Assembly: GCA_910578475.1 (NCBI GenBank)
Contig: CAJTRK010000004.1
Span: 62,001 to 126,000 of the forward strand
DNA: 64,000 bases
Reading direction: 5' to 3'
Origin: an uncultured Lachnospiraceae bacterium
Lineage (GTDB): Bacteria > Bacillota > Clostridia > Lachnospirales > Lachnospiraceae
Position 1 is the stretch's first letter. Each line of letters begins with the position of its first letter. Of this stretch, positions 34,415-42,955 are shown one piece after another. Below the pieces are notes generated by a model. It saw only the letters and a list, made by a program, of their open reading frames with translations. It was not told the origin of the DNA and made no database searches. A program made the position numbers and the translations under genes.

Positions 34415-35917
34415 ATGAGCATGAATAAATATTCTTTAAAGAACAAACTGATGTTCCTGATACTTGGGACGGCGCTTCCTTTTGCCTGCATTACCGCTTA
34501 TCTGATATTTTCTCTTCGCAATTACAGCCGTGCATATGATAAAATTGTCAGCAATATGACGATAGCCAACAGTTATAATCTGAATTTCAAGGAAGAAATG
34601 GATGAAAGTCTCTATAAACTGGTGGTAGGCGCGGTAACGTTTGAAAATATCAGCGAAGACGGGACGCTTGAGGACCCTTATAAAGTTATCGGGGAACTGC
34701 GGGAAGATTTCGGCGTCCTGATGCAGATTACGACGGACAGAGAAAGCAAGTCGTGGCTGCAGAGACTGCTTCGGAATATAGATACGCTGGAAGACCGGGT
34801 GGATGATATCAAAGTCAATCTGGAAGCCGGCGGACATTATGATGAAAATATAGAAATGCTGGATAATAATATCTATATACTGACGGAGCTGACGCAGGAC
34901 GATATCCAGTATTATATCTATTATCAGACGCAGAGCATTGAGAATCTGAAAGTGCAGCTGAATGACCAGGTGGAGAAATTCATCGTGGTCTGTACGGCGT
35001 TGCTCATCTGCCTGATTGTCTGTGTCCTGATACTGTCTTCCGTGACCGCGAACGGCATTACGAGGCCGGTCAGGGAATTGTGCGGCGTTACCAGACAGAT
35101 TTCGGAAGGGGATTTTTCCGCGAGGGCGGGGGTGAAGACGCGGGACGAAGTTTCACAGCTTGCCGACAGCGTCAATGAGATGTCCGAACATCTGGAAGTC
35201 ATGGTAAGGCAGATAAAAGAAGATGAACGGAAGATGCGGCACGCGGAGCTTCGTTTATTGCAGGAGCAGATTAACCCGCATTTTCTGTACAATACGCTGG
35301 ATACGATTATCTGGCTGATAGAAGGAAATCTTTCGGAACAGGCTGTGGATATGGTGGTGTCTTTGTCGGATTTTTTCCGGCTTGTATTAAGCCACGGCAA
35401 AGAGTTCATTACGATTAAGGACGAGGAACTTCATATCCGAAGTTATCTGGAAATCCAGCAGGTGCGCTACCATGATATTCTGGATTATGAAATTTCCATT
35501 GCGCCGGAGCTTTATCCGTACCGGATATTGAAACTGACGCTGCAGCCGCTCGTGGAAAATGCACTGTACCACGGAATCAAATATAAGAGAGCGATGGGAA
35601 AGATTACGATTACCGGTTTTATGATGCGGGAAGAACAGGAAAACAGAATCTGTCTCAGCGTGAAAGACAACGGTGTCGGCATGGAAGAAGAGGAATTGCG
35701 GCGCCTGCAGAAAGAAATCGTCCGTCCCTGTAAAGAAACGGAATCCGGCTTCGGCCTTGCCAATGTCAATGAGCGCATCCGCATGAATTTCGGGATGGAA
35801 TATGGATTGACGATTACGTCTGAAAAAGGAGAGGGAACGGAAGTGCGGGTCATGATTCCGGCGCAGAATATAGAAGATTTCCCGGACGGGGGGTATACAA
35901 ATGAGACGTCCGTATAA
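34415..35917 (+). CDS. YesM-type sensor histidine kinase
   Basis: A 500-residue HPK7/8-like kinase. TM1 (about residues 13-30) and TM2 (about 190-212) flank an extracellular helical sensor domain. A HAMP domain follows, then the His_kinase motif QEQINPHFLYNTLD with H289 as phosphoacceptor. The ATPase domain has NALYHGIKYK (N box) and VKDNGVGM (G1). These kinases sense sugars and control YesN-type regulators. The next two genes encode a sugar-binding lipoprotein (17-bp overlap) and a YesN-type regulator, giving a three-component sensor for the arabinose locus. Confidence 0.92.
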   Translation: MSMNKYSLKNKLMFLILGTALPFACITAYLIFSLRNYSRAYDKIVSNMTIANSYNLNFKEEMDESLYKLVVGAVTFENISEDGTLEDPYKVIGELREDFGVLMQITTDRESKSWLQRLLRNIDTLEDRVDDIKVNLEAGGHYDENIEMLDNNIYILTELTQDDIQYYIYYQTQSIENLKVQLNDQVEKFIVVCTALLICLIVCVLILSSVTANGITRPVRELCGVTRQISEGDFSARAGVKTRDEVSQLADSVNEMSEHLEVMVRQIKEDERKMRHAELRLLQEQINPHFLYNTLDTIIWLIEGNLSEQAVDMVVSLSDFFRLVLSHGKEFITIKDEELHIRSYLEIQQVRYHDILDYEISIAPELYPYRILKLTLQPLVENALYHGIKYKRAMGKITITGFMMREEQENRICLSVKDNGVGMEEEELRRLQKEIVRPCKETESGFGLANVNERIRMNFGMEYGLTITSEKGEGTEVRVMIPAQNIEDFPDGGYTNETSV

Positions 35918-36932
35918 AAAATATATAAGACTGTTTGGACGGATGACATGCCTGATGCTGCTTTTCTCGGTTCTGACGGCCGGCTGCGGGCCTTTTCAGG
36001 ATGTCGTGCCGGAAGAAGTGCCGAATGAGGAAGAAAATCTGGTCGTTGTCGGATTTTCACAGCTTGGCAGCGAATCCCTCTGGCGGACCGCCAATTCCGA
36101 GTCGATTCAGAAGGCCCTGACAAGGGAGAACGGGTTTTTCCTGGAGTTCAGTAATGCCAGACAGAAACAGGAAAACCAGATTAAAGCAATCCGCGGCTTT
36201 ATTTCGCAGAGAGTAGATTACATTATGTTCTCTCCGGTAACGGAGAGCGGTTGGGATACGGTGCTGCGGGAAGCGAAGGATGCGGGTATTCCGGTAATAC
36301 TGGTAGACAGAAAGGCGTCGCTCGAAGACGATTCGCTCTATACGGCGTGGGTCGGTTCCGATATGATTAGCGAAGGCGAGAAAGCCGGTATCTGGCTGGA
36401 AGAATATCTGAAAAAAGAAGGCCGGGAAGAGGAAGAAATCAACATTGTCGTATTACAGGGAACGGTCGGTTCGTCGGCGCAGCTTGAACGGACGAAAGGA
36501 TTTCATAACATTGCCAGAGAACATTCGAACTGGCATATCCTGAAGCAGGAACCGGCGGATTTTACGACGGCCAAAGGAAAAGAAGTCATGGAAATGTTTC
36601 TCCGGAATTACGCGGACATTGACGTTGTCATTTCCCAGAACGACGATATGACTTTCGGCGCGCTGCAGGCGATGGAAGAAAAGGGTATTACGACCGGCGT
36701 GGACGGAGACATTATCCTCATTTCTTTCGATGCGGTGCATGATGCGTTGAAACTCGTGTCGCAGGGCATTATCAATGTGGACATCGAGTGTAATCCGGAA
36801 CAGGGGGAATACATTCTGGAAATCATCAGAAAACTGGAAAACGGCGAAAGCGTGGATAAAGAGAACATTGTGGAAGAAAAGGTATTTACACAGGAAAATG
36901 TGGACGAATATCTGGATACGAGAACTTATTAA
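35901..36932 (+). CDS. YtfQ-like periplasmic-binding lipoprotein of a three-component sensor
   Basis: A 343-residue lipoprotein with signal peptide and lipobox LTAGC (cysteine about residue 29). The ligand domain follows E. coli YtfQ closely in style: VGFSQLGSESLWRTAN, QKQENQIKAIRGFI and VVLQGTVGSSAQ. YtfQ binds galactofuranose, and relatives take arabinose-type sugars. The gene overlaps the kinase gene by 17 bp and precedes the response regulator, and no permease gene is adjacent. I infer it presents sugar to the kinase rather than feeding a transporter. The complete importer 3 kb downstream has its own, different binding protein. Confidence 0.85.
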   Translation: MRRPYKKYIRLFGRMTCLMLLFSVLTAGCGPFQDVVPEEVPNEEENLVVVGFSQLGSESLWRTANSESIQKALTRENGFFLEFSNARQKQENQIKAIRGFISQRVDYIMFSPVTESGWDTVLREAKDAGIPVILVDRKASLEDDSLYTAWVGSDMISEGEKAGIWLEEYLKKEGREEEEINIVVLQGTVGSSAQLERTKGFHNIAREHSNWHILKQEPADFTTAKGKEVMEMFLRNYADIDVVISQNDDMTFGALQAMEEKGITTGVDGDIILISFDAVHDALKLVSQGIINVDIECNPEQGEYILEIIRKLENGESVDKENIVEEKVFTQENVDEYLDTRTY

Positions 36933-36987
36933 AAGCAGCAAAACAATGGAAGACCGGGTCTGCTGAAGCGGACGGATGGGAGTGGAA

Positions 36988-38619
36988 ATGGCATTAAAAG
37001 TTTTTCTGGCGGAAGATGAAAGCGTAGTCAGAGAGGGGCTTCGGGATAATATTCCGTGGCAGCAGTTCGGATATCAGTTTGTCGGCGAAGCGGGAGACGG
37101 CGAAATGGCGCTGCCGCTGATTCGAAAGACCAGGCCGGACGTCCTGATTACGGATATTAAAATGCCTTTCATGGACGGACTGGCGCTCAGCCATATCGTC
37201 GGACAGGAATTTCCGGAGATGAAAATCATCATTATCAGCGGCTACGACGATTTTGAATACGCGAGACAGGCCATACAGGAAGGCGTAGAGCAGTACCTGT
37301 TAAAGCCGATTACGCGGCGCACCCTGCAAAAGACCCTGACGGAAGTGAAAGAAAAAATTGAGTCCGAGCAGGAACAGAAAAATTATCTGAATAAATATCA
37401 GGACGACATGCACGAGTATGAGCAGTTCTTTCTCCGGACATTTTTTGAAAAGGTATTTGCGGGGCAGATACCCGTTCAGGAGATTTATGAGGAAGCGCAG
37501 AAACACTCGCTGGATATCAATGCGCCGTTTTACAATCTGGTGCTTATCGATGTGAAAGAAAAAGAGAATCGGAAAAAGGCCGGCGAAGTCTGCCAGAAAT
37601 GCTATGAAGAACTGATGCGTTTTCTCCTTCGTTTTTCCAATTATTATCTCGTATTCCGGTGGAATATCGATATATACGGCGTTATGATAAAGGGAGAGGA
37701 AGAAAACATCGCGGAGCGGACCGATAAGTGTATGGAAGGCATCGCGCAGATTTGCGCGCAGTATGAAGAAGAAATTGACTGGCATGCGGCGGCCGGAAGT
37801 CCGATTGAGCGGTTCAGCCAGCTTTCCGCATGTTATCAGAAACTGAACCATATTTTTAACTATCGTTTTTTTGAACCGTCGAAGCATATTTTATCCGAAA
37901 AGCAGGCCGATGAACTCTCTGCCGAAAACAGAAAAGGCGCGTTTGAAGTGGTCGATATGAATAAGACCAATCCGGAACTGATTCGGAGTTTTCTGGCAAA
38001 AGGGCAGAAAGAGGAGGCGGGAGAATTTGTCGGCAATTTTCTGCGGGGAATGGAACAGGCGCTTCATTCGAGAATTTTTTGGGATTATACGCTGTTGAAC
38101 GTAAGGTTTGCGGTGCTTTCCTATGTAGCGGAGCTCGGCGTGACGCAGGACGAGTTTTTACAGAGTATTTCTGTCAAGGATGTGCAGAAGATGGAAATCA
38201 GTCTGGAAAACATGCGGAATTATATAGAAGACATGCTGACGCAGGCGATTTGCTGCCGGGACAGGGAAAACGAAAGTCAGGGAAGAAAAACGTTAAACAA
38301 ATCATTGGAATATATTGAAGAAAATTATATGAGAGAAAGTCTGTCCTTGAATGAAATTGCCGCGGCGCAGGAAGTGAGTCCCAATTATTTCAGCGCGATG
38401 TTCAGCCAGGAAATGCAGATGACTTTCGTGGAATATGTGACGCGGAAACGCATGGAAAAAGCGAGGGAACTGCTGCGGGATACGGACATGCGCGCGAATG
38501 AGATTGCGCTCGCGGTGGGGTATAAGAACCCACACTATTTCAGTTTTGTTTTCAAGAAAACACAGGGATGTACGCCCCGGGAGTACCGTGCGGCGGAAAG
38601 CGGGGGCAAGGACGAATAG
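36988..38619 (+). CDS. YesN-type response regulator with AraC-family DNA-binding domain
   Basis: A 543-residue regulator. The receiver domain (about residues 1-120) has the acidic pair AEDE, phosphoacceptor D56 in LITDIKMPF, and a K in LLKPI. A long linker follows, and the C-terminal ~100 residues are an AraC/XylS double helix-turn-helix (SLNEIAAAQEVSPNYFSAMF, then NEIALAVGYKNPHYFS). It should respond to the YesM-type kinase and activate sugar genes, most likely the importer and ara genes. The start at 36988 follows GGGAGTGG. The ATG at 36976 is less well placed. It converges with araR with 3 bp between the genes. Confidence 0.92.
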   Translation: MALKVFLAEDESVVREGLRDNIPWQQFGYQFVGEAGDGEMALPLIRKTRPDVLITDIKMPFMDGLALSHIVGQEFPEMKIIIISGYDDFEYARQAIQEGVEQYLLKPITRRTLQKTLTEVKEKIESEQEQKNYLNKYQDDMHEYEQFFLRTFFEKVFAGQIPVQEIYEEAQKHSLDINAPFYNLVLIDVKEKENRKKAGEVCQKCYEELMRFLLRFSNYYLVFRWNIDIYGVMIKGEEENIAERTDKCMEGIAQICAQYEEEIDWHAAAGSPIERFSQLSACYQKLNHIFNYRFFEPSKHILSEKQADELSAENRKGAFEVVDMNKTNPELIRSFLAKGQKEEAGEFVGNFLRGMEQALHSRIFWDYTLLNVRFAVLSYVAELGVTQDEFLQSISVKDVQKMEISLENMRNYIEDMLTQAICCRDRENESQGRKTLNKSLEYIEENYMRESLSLNEIAAAQEVSPNYFSAMFSQEMQMTFVEYVTRKRMEKARELLRDTDMRANEIALAVGYKNPHYFSFVFKKTQGCTPREYRAAESGGKDE

Positions 38620-38622
38620 GAG

Positions 38623-39717
38623 TCAGCCGTTCCAGGGCATTGCGGAACTTCGTTCGACAAGCCGCCAGGGAAGCTGGAGCGATACGGCGTTGTGCCCCTG
38701 CATTTTTTTCGTCAGAAGCGAAACCGCGGCCGAAGCCATTTCGTGCGGTTCATGGGAAAGCGAGGTCAGCGCAGGCGCGGACAGTTCGCTCAGATAGCTG
38801 TTATCGAAACTGACTATGCTGATATCTTCCGGTACATGGCGGCCTGCATAGGAAAGCTCTTTAATCAGCCAGTAAGCGATTTCGTCATTATGGCAGATGA
38901 CGGCAGAACAGGATTTCAGATTTCTTTGGATAAAGTCCGAAAGAAATCTGGTATCCTGTTTTTTTTGGAGAAGGACGAGCTGCTCGGTCGTAAACCATGC
39001 GACGGTATCTTCGTCGATAGGGAGTCCCGCTTCCAGCATGGCGCGCGTGCATCCGAGATGACGCTCCTGTCCCTGAATCGTATCCAGCTGAAAAATACCG
39101 GCAATCTGTCTGTGCCGCTGATTTATCAGGAATTGTCCGAGTGTATAACCGCCGGCATAATTATCGTCTTTCACATAAGAAGAAGGCGGAAGATTGGAAT
39201 AATACCCGTGGAAAAAAACGATATGCGCGCCTTGTGCGGAAAGCTTTTCATACAAATCAAAATTCGGCGTCGGAAGGCCGGAACGGGAAGGTTCCGCAAT
39301 CAGACCGCGCAGGGGCGTTTCGGCAAGAGACTGTAAAATGGTCCGTTCCACGTCCGTGCGGTTGTGGGTGATATATACGGAAACGGAATAGCCTTCTTTG
39401 GAAAGTAAAGTTTCCAAATCTCCGAGCAGCGCAGGAAAAATATATTCCGTATCCGTGGAGAGCAGAATTGCGACATGATTCTTTTCCCGTTCCGGCAGAA
39501 GGCCGGTTACATAGGAGCCGCTTCCCTGCTTTCTCGCAATCAGCCCTTCCTGCTCCAGAATCAGGAGCGCCTGGCGGATTGTCTGCCGGCTGGCATGGAA
39601 CTGTTCGCACAGTTCTTTTTCCGTCGGCAGTTTGTATGTGCCCTGTCTGATATAGTTTTCCAGCTCCTGCTTCAGGCGTTCGGCAAGCTGCCTGTATTTT
39701 ATTTCCATGAAATCCAT
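38623..39717 (-). CDS. araR: AraR-type arabinose repressor (GntR HTH plus LacI-type ligand domain)
   Basis: A 364-residue repressor with an N-terminal GntR winged helix (about residues 5-72; KLPTEKELCEQFHASRQTIR and the wing RKQGSGSYV). A type I periplasmic-binding-protein-like effector domain fills the rest, including IVFFHGYYSN and ISIVSFDNSYLSELS. This chimeric plan is specific to AraR of Firmicutes, which binds L-arabinose and releases DNA. It lies divergent from the importer operon across a 470-bp regulatory gap. The start may be ATG 39717 or ATG 39708, since AGGAG is 3 nt before the first and 12 nt before the second. Confidence 0.9.
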   Translation of the reverse strand: MDFMEIKYRQLAERLKQELENYIRQGTYKLPTEKELCEQFHASRQTIRQALLILEQEGLIARKQGSGSYVTGLLPEREKNHVAILLSTDTEYIFPALLGDLETLLSKEGYSVSVYITHNRTDVERTILQSLAETPLRGLIAEPSRSGLPTPNFDLYEKLSAQGAHIVFFHGYYSNLPPSSYVKDDNYAGGYTLGQFLINQRHRQIAGIFQLDTIQGQERHLGCTRAMLEAGLPIDEDTVAWFTTEQLVLLQKKQDTRFLSDFIQRNLKSCSAVICHNDEIAYWLIKELSYAGRHVPEDISIVSFDNSYLSELSAPALTSLSHEPHEMASAAVSLLTKKMQGHNAVSLQLPWRLVERSSAMPWNG

Positions 39718-40187
39718 ACGCTCCTGTTCCGGTCTGTATTTTTATTTTTTCATAATAACGGCCCTTTCTTATAAAAATATCATAATTTTTTATTTATATT
39801 AAGTATTTTTGTAAAATTGTGATATAAAAAATTTACGATGGCAATGTTGCGGCGGTGTAAAAAAACAAACTTCCCAATCCGCAGTAGAAGAATTGCCTAT
39901 GAAAAACAGTCGGTTTTTTATTGGTAAATTCTACAAAGAATAAAAAATCGAACCAAAATGACATGAAAAGAGTAATATTTTGAAAAAAGATTAAATTTGT
40001 ATTGAAATAATAAATTGTTCGACAAAATTTGTATTATCAAAACCGTTCAAATTCGCGATTGCACGGGAAACGACTTGAAACGGATGTATAATTCTGTTAA
40101 AGTCTAGTCAGTAAGAGCGGCTCAGACATGTTCCGGGAACTGTCTGTAAGGGATGGCTCTTATGGAAAACAAAAGGAGGATATGAAA
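39718..40187. other. 470-bp AT-rich divergent control region between araR and the importer
   Basis: No gene is present. The region contains the inverted repeat around 40012-40028 proposed as an AraR site. A second inverted repeat has GTAGAA and TTCTAC arms (about 39886-39933). The block GGTAAATTCTACAAAGAAT (39923-39941) nearly matches one upstream of the chemoreceptor gene. A TATAAT hexamer lies at 40087-40092 without a clear -35 box. Long A/T runs around 39770-39840 could bend DNA. Confidence 0.6.
40012..40028. promoter_or_regulatory. Candidate AraR operator
   Basis: AATTGT-TCG-ACAAAATT forms a TTGT...ACAA inverted repeat around a CG-containing centre. It resembles the Bacillus AraR box (TTGTNCGNACAA) but with a 3-bp instead of a 4-bp centre. 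It lies in the araR/importer divergent region, where an AraR box is expected. Binding is inferred. Confidence 0.5.
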
Positions 40188-41318
40188 ATGAAAAAGAAAT
40201 TAGTCAGCATGGTACTCAGCCTTGCAATGGTAGCGGCAGTAGTTACCGGTTGTGGAAATGACGGCGCAAGCGCTCCGGCATCCACAGACACAACAGCAAC
40301 GGCAGACACGACAACAGATGCAGCGGCAGACACAACAACGGATGCAGCGGCAGACACAACAACGGATGCGGCGGCAGACACAACAACGGATGCGGCAGCA
40401 GACACAACAACAGATGCAGCAGATACATCAGCATCAGGTGAACTGATTACAGTCGGTATCATCAACAATGACCCGAACGAGTCCGGTTATCGTACAGCGA
40501 ATGATAAAGACCTGAAAGCTACTTTTACAGAAGAGAATGGTTATGACGCATCTTTCGCTTACAGCAACAAGAATGACGAGCAGATTGCGGCAGCACAGAA
40601 GTTCGTACAGGACGGCGTTCAGTATCTTCTTCTTTCCGCAGCTGATACAGCAGGTTGGGATTCCGTATTGCAGGATGCACAGGATGCAGGCGTAAGAGTT
40701 ATCCTGTTTGACCGTGTAATCGATGCAAGCGAAGACCTTTATGAAGGTTCTATCGTTTCCGATATGGAAAAAGAAGGCCAGACAGCAGTTGACTGGTTAA
40801 AAGCACAGGGTCTTGACGAGTACAACATCATTCACCTTCAGGGTGTTATGGGTACAGCAGCACAGAAAGGCCGTTCTGCAGCGCTTGATACAACAGCACA
40901 GGCTGAGGGATGGAACATCGTAACACAGCAGACAGCAGAGTGGAATGCAGAAACAGCACAGCAGATTGTTCAGTCCGTTATCGATGCAGGTACATCTTTC
41001 AACGTAATTTATGCAGAGAACGATGATATGGCAAGAGGCGCGGTAGCAGCTCTTGACAGCGCAAACATCTCTCACGGTGTTGACGGCGACGTAATCATCA
41101 TGGGCTTTGACTGCAACAAGTGGGCTCTTCAGGAACTGCTTGACGGAAACTGGAATTACGATGGTCAGTGTAACCCGTTCCAGTCTTCTTATATCAATGA
41201 TATCATCAAGACATTAGAGAGCGGCGGTTCCCTTTCCGAGAAGACAATCATCATGGATGAGAAGGGCTTTGACGCAACAACAATCACAGCGGAAGACGTT
41301 GAGAATTATGGTATTTAG
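40188..41318 (+). CDS. Sugar-binding lipoprotein of the arabinose-locus ABC importer (YtfQ-like)
   Basis: A 376-residue lipoprotein with signal peptide and lipobox VVTGC. Residues ~30-75 are a striking linker of four TTTDAAAD repeats plus a partial fifth, encoded by 24-bp tandem repeats. A type I periplasmic-binding fold follows (VGIINNDPNESGYRTAND, then QGVMGTAAQKGRS and AENDDMARGA). It is paralogous to the sensor-linked binding protein at 35.9 kb. With the ATPase and two permeases behind it, it matches the YtfQ-YtfR-YtfT-YjfF importer plan. L-arabinose in furanose form is the likely ligand, judged from araA, araD and araR nearby. I chose ATG 40188 because ATG 40182 is 2 nt from the AGGAGG site. 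Confidence 0.88.
   Translation: MKKKLVSMVLSLAMVAAVVTGCGNDGASAPASTDTTATADTTTDAAADTTTDAAADTTTDAAADTTTDAAADTTTDAADTSASGELITVGIINNDPNESGYRTANDKDLKATFTEENGYDASFAYSNKNDEQIAAAQKFVQDGVQYLLLSAADTAGWDSVLQDAQDAGVRVILFDRVIDASEDLYEGSIVSDMEKEGQTAVDWLKAQGLDEYNIIHLQGVMGTAAQKGRSAALDTTAQAEGWNIVTQQTAEWNAETAQQIVQSVIDAGTSFNVIYAENDDMARGAVAALDSANISHGVDGDVIIMGFDCNKWALQELLDGNWNYDGQCNPFQSSYINDIIKTLESGGSLSEKTIIMDEKGFDATTITAEDVENYGI
40308..40424 (+). repeat. 24-bp coding tandem repeats in the lipoprotein linker
   Basis: Four units of 24 bp at 40308, 40332, 40356 and 40380, plus a partial unit to 40424, encode TTTDAAAD each. Units differ by a few silent changes. The repeat lies just after the lipidated cysteine and can vary in number by slippage, changing how far the binding domain sits from the membrane. 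Confidence 0.9.
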
Positions 41319-41358
41319 TTGTCATTTAAGCTGAAATAGCTTATAATAATGATAATGG

Positions 41359-41405
41359 GCGCGGCGCAGCGTAGATGAAATTCATAGGCCTGCACCGCGC
41401 TTTTT
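41359..41405 (+). terminator. Partial terminator between binding protein and ATPase
   Basis: GCGCGGCGCAG (41359-41369) pairs with CTGCACCGCGC (41390-41400), with one mismatch, and is followed by TTTTT. It lies 40 bp past the binding-protein stop. A leaky terminator here would keep binding protein in excess of the membrane parts. Confidence 0.75.
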
Positions 41406-41437
41406 GTTCCAAACAATAATTACAGGAGGTGGACTTA

Positions 41438-42955
41438 GTGGGGAAAGAAAGCGCTTTATTGGAAATGAGGAACATTCATAAGAGCTTTCCCGGCGTACGA
41501 GCTTTACAGGGGGTTGACTTTACGCTGCGAGCAGGAGAAATTCACGCGCTGATGGGCGAGAACGGAGCCGGAAAATCAACGCTGATTAAGGTTCTGACCG
41601 GGGTTTCCGGTTATGTGAAGGACGAAGGCACAATTTCGCTGGAAGGAAAGGCGGCATCGATTCGCTCGCCGCAGGATGCGCAGAAGGTTGGCATCAGTAC
41701 CGTGTATCAGGAAATTACATTGTGCCCGAATCTTTCGGTTGCAGAGAATATGTACATAGGCAGGACAAAGAGTGTTTATCAGAACTGGAAGAAGATGAAT
41801 ACTGATACGGAGAAGATTTTACAGTCGCTGGAGATACCGGCAACGGCGACACAGCAGCTCGAAAGCTGCTCTATTGCGGTTCAGCAGATGATTGCGATTG
41901 CCCGTGCGGTGGATATGGACTGTAAAGTACTGATTCTCGATGAGCCGACGTCTTCTCTTGATGAACAGGAAGTTGCAAAGCTGTTTAAGCTGATGCGCGA
42001 CCTGAAGAAGAGAGGGGTAGGCATTATTTTCGTTACACATTTCCTGGACCAGGTATACGAGGTATGTGACAGAATTACGGTTATGCGTGACGGAAAACTG
42101 GTAGGTGAATATGAAATCAAGGATTTGCCGCGCGTTAAGCTCGTTTCCGCAATGCTAGGAAAAGAGCTGGACGACATGGCAGATATTCAGAGCGAACAGA
42201 AGGCATTTGAGAGAAAGAAAGATATGGTTCCTGTATTCGAGGCCGAAGGCCTTGTCAGTGACGCGGGAATCAAGCCGTTTAACTTCCATATTGATAAAGG
42301 AGAAGTCAACGGATTTACCGGCCTGCTCGGTTCGGGAAGAAGCGAGAGCGTTCGTGCTATCTTCGGCGCGGACAGAGTGCTTGGCGGTAAAGTGAAGAAA
42401 GACGGAAAGGAAATTAAAATTTCCAAGCCGATTGACGCGATGCGCAACGGAATCGCATATCTTCCGGAAGACCGTAAAATTGACGGCATCGTGGGAGATT
42501 TGTCCGTACGAGATAATCTGATTCTTGCGCAGCAGGTGCTGAAAGGCTTCTTCAAACCTTTCTCCAAAGCCGAAGCCAATAAATTTGCAGACGAATATAT
42601 TAAGCTTCTGAGCATTAAGACAGCTTCCGCTGACACGCCGATTAAGTCTCTTTCCGGCGGTAACCAGCAGAAGGTTATTCTGGCCCGCTGGCTTCTGACC
42701 CATCCGGATTACCTGATTCTGGATGAACCGACGCGTGGTATTGACGTCGGAACGAAGGTGGATATCCAGAAATTAGTGCTGAAACTGGCGTCGGAGGGTA
42801 TGAGCGTTACCTTTATTTCTTCCGAAATGGACGAAATGCTGCGTACCTGCTCGAGACTGATTGTTATGAGAGACCGCAAGGTCGTAGGCGAGCTTTCCGG
42901 CGATGAGCTGAATCAGACAACGATTATGAATACGATTGCCGGAGGTGACAGATAG
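41438..42955 (+). CDS. Sugar ABC transporter ATP-binding protein, tandem NBD (YtfR/AraG type)
   Basis: A 505-residue protein with two nucleotide-binding domains. The first has Walker A GENGAGKSTL, signature-like ESCSIAVQQMIAIARA and Walker B VLILDEPTSSLD. The second has a degenerate Walker A GLLGSGRSE, signature LSGGNQQK and Walker B LILDEPTRGID. This is the RbsA/AraG/YtfR pattern. I start it at GTG 41438, 8 nt after AGGAGG (41424-41429), rather than at the GTG overlapping that site. The stop codon is immediately followed by the first permease start. Confidence 0.94.
   Translation: MGKESALLEMRNIHKSFPGVRALQGVDFTLRAGEIHALMGENGAGKSTLIKVLTGVSGYVKDEGTISLEGKAASIRSPQDAQKVGISTVYQEITLCPNLSVAENMYIGRTKSVYQNWKKMNTDTEKILQSLEIPATATQQLESCSIAVQQMIAIARAVDMDCKVLILDEPTSSLDEQEVAKLFKLMRDLKKRGVGIIFVTHFLDQVYEVCDRITVMRDGKLVGEYEIKDLPRVKLVSAMLGKELDDMADIQSEQKAFERKKDMVPVFEAEGLVSDAGIKPFNFHIDKGEVNGFTGLLGSGRSESVRAIFGADRVLGGKVKKDGKEIKISKPIDAMRNGIAYLPEDRKIDGIVGDLSVRDNLILAQQVLKGFFKPFSKAEANKFADEYIKLLSIKTASADTPIKSLSGGNQQKVILARWLLTHPDYLILDEPTRGIDVGTKVDIQKLVLKLASEGMSVTFISSEMDEMLRTCSRLIVMRDRKVVGELSGDELNQTTIMNTIAGGDR

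Noticed and set aside
40308..40424. Tandem repeats as a CRISPR or non-coding microsatellite
   Set aside because: They are in frame within a lipoprotein gene and encode a TTTDAAAD linker.
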